Source of the DNA: Cladorhizidae sp. MBARI D1340-BT2
Taxonomy: Eukaryota; Porifera; Demospongiae; Poecilosclerida; Cladorhizidae
Direction: 5' to 3'
Length of the DNA: 64,000 bases
NCBI GenBank assembly: GCA_028752905.1
Contig: JAQNBH010000073.1
Coordinates: forward strand, 124,001-188,000
Each line of letters starts with the position of its first letter. Position 1 is the first letter of the stretch. Below, one piece after another: positions 63,401 to 64,000 of the stretch. Position numbers and translations under genes: made by a program. A model generated the notes under the pieces. That model had not been told where the DNA came from. It did no database searches and worked only from the letters and a program-made list of their open reading frames with translations.

Positions 63401-64000
63401 ATGAAGGCTAGAGCATTTAGTCATTATTCCTGATGAATGCTAGTGCACCTAGTGATTATTCCTGATGAAGGCTAGTGCACCTAGTGATTATTCCTAATGA
63501 AGGCTAGAGCATCTAGTCATTATTCCTGATGAAGGTCAGAGCATCTAGTTATTATTCCTCATGACGGCTAGAGCATCTAGTCATTATTCCTGATGAAGGC
63601 TAGAGCATCTAGTCATTATTCCTGATAGTCATTATTCCTGATGAAGGATAGAGCATCTAGTCATTATTCCTTGATGAAGGCTAGAGCATCTAGTCATTAT
63701 TCCAGATGAAGGTTAGAGCATCTAGTCATTATTCCTGATGAAGGCTAGTGCACCTAGTGATTATTCCTGATGAAGGCTAGAGAATCTAGTCATTATTCCT
63801 GATGAAGGTCAGAGCATCTAGTCATTATTCCTGATGAAGGCTAGAGCATCTGTCATTATTCCTGATAGTCATTATTCTTGATGAAGGCTGGAGCATCTAG
63901 TCATTATTCCTTGATGAAGGATAGAGCATCTAGTCATTATTCCTTGATGAAGGTTAGACCATCTAGTCATTATTCCTTGATGAAGGCTAGAGCATCTAGT

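Larger units (their letters stand above)
12755..64000. repeat. Giant 32/33-bp satellite array, about 1,600 units, open at the right edge
   Basis: The basic unit is CTAGAGCATCTAG followed by TCATTATTCCTGATGAAGG: 32 bp, or 33 bp with CCTTGATG. It runs without non-satellite sequence for 51.2 kb apart from one 13-bp word at 20813-20825. Frequent variants are CCAGATGAAGGTTAG, GAAGACTAG, GAACGCTAG, GGCTGGAGC, GCACCTAG, a 16-bp short unit (CCTGATAGTCATTATT) and a 23-bp short unit (CTAGTTGATGAAG). The consensus holds no CpG and is about 41% GC. Open frames of 76-77 codons on both strands arise only where seven 33-bp units lie side by side; they are not genes. The array leaves the window at 64000, so full length is unknown. 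Centromeric or heterochromatic satellite is possible but not shown. Confidence 0.97.

Noticed and set aside
12755..64000. Hammerhead ribozyme in each satellite unit (CTGATGA core, GTC cleavage-like site, adjacent stem)
   Set aside because: The heptamer is followed by a stem, but the required GAAA after stem II is replaced by ATTATT, and there is no third stem to close the junction. The same words arise simply from repetition.
12755..64000. Tandem box C/D small nucleolar RNAs (TGATGA and CTGA in each unit)
   Set aside because: The two boxes overlap in CCTGATGA. There is no separate D box, terminal stem or variable guide segment, and units are too short.
12755..64000. CRISPR array
   Set aside because: Units are directly contiguous with no unique spacers, no cas genes are present, and the context is animal DNA.

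Overview
The window looks like animal nuclear DNA. It holds degenerate Ty3/gypsy and LINE retroelements, a broken TRIM-NHL gene (RING, two B-boxes, coiled coil, filamin-type domain, NHL repeats), and very long tandem arrays. I see no bacterial operons, RNA genes or CRISPR array. TRIM2/3/71-like genes of this build are strongly expanded in demosponges, and the TRIM protein resembles those, so a sponge is my best guess. That assignment rests on recalled family resemblance only.

Layout. (1) 1 to about 2290: the 3' part of a Ty3/gypsy element (element A) whose integrase end lies upstream of its reverse transcriptase, the unusual 'Gmr1-like' order. It ends in RNase H, a polypurine tract and a 3' LTR. 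Its pol is broken by a 31-base poly-C run and two stops. (2) About 2345-5332: a second, more decayed gypsy element (element B) in the usual order RT, RNase H, integrase. Two tandem expansions have grown inside it: 11 copies of a 61-bp unit at the start of RT, and a 143-bp duplication running into a 67-bp repeat after RNase H. (3) 5333-8225: a 27-bp minisatellite of about 107 copies that follows the last integrase motif directly. (4) 8226-9228: no gene seen. (5) 9229-11431, minus strand: the TRIM-NHL gene, broken by one in-frame stop and two apparent frameshifts. (6) 11432-12168: no gene seen. (7) 12169-12754, minus strand: the C-terminal end of a LINE reverse transcriptase, cut off exactly where the satellite begins. 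(8) 12755-64000 and past the window edge: a 32/33-bp satellite, about 80% of the window and roughly 1,600 units. It is arranged in higher-order repeats at several scales: 128/161 bp, and direct duplications with periods of 2,073, 2,151 and 2,863 bp.

There is no set of genes acting together. The story of the window is tandem-array birth and growth: four unrelated arrays in 64 kb, three of them inside or against gypsy pol sequence and the fourth ending inside a LINE reading frame. All four consensus units lack CpG. The main satellite unit carries a 7-bp inverted repeat whose commonest variants keep the pairing. One 13-bp foreign word flanked by a 6-bp direct repeat interrupts the satellite at 20813-20825. 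These are the observations I would check first; none proves a function.
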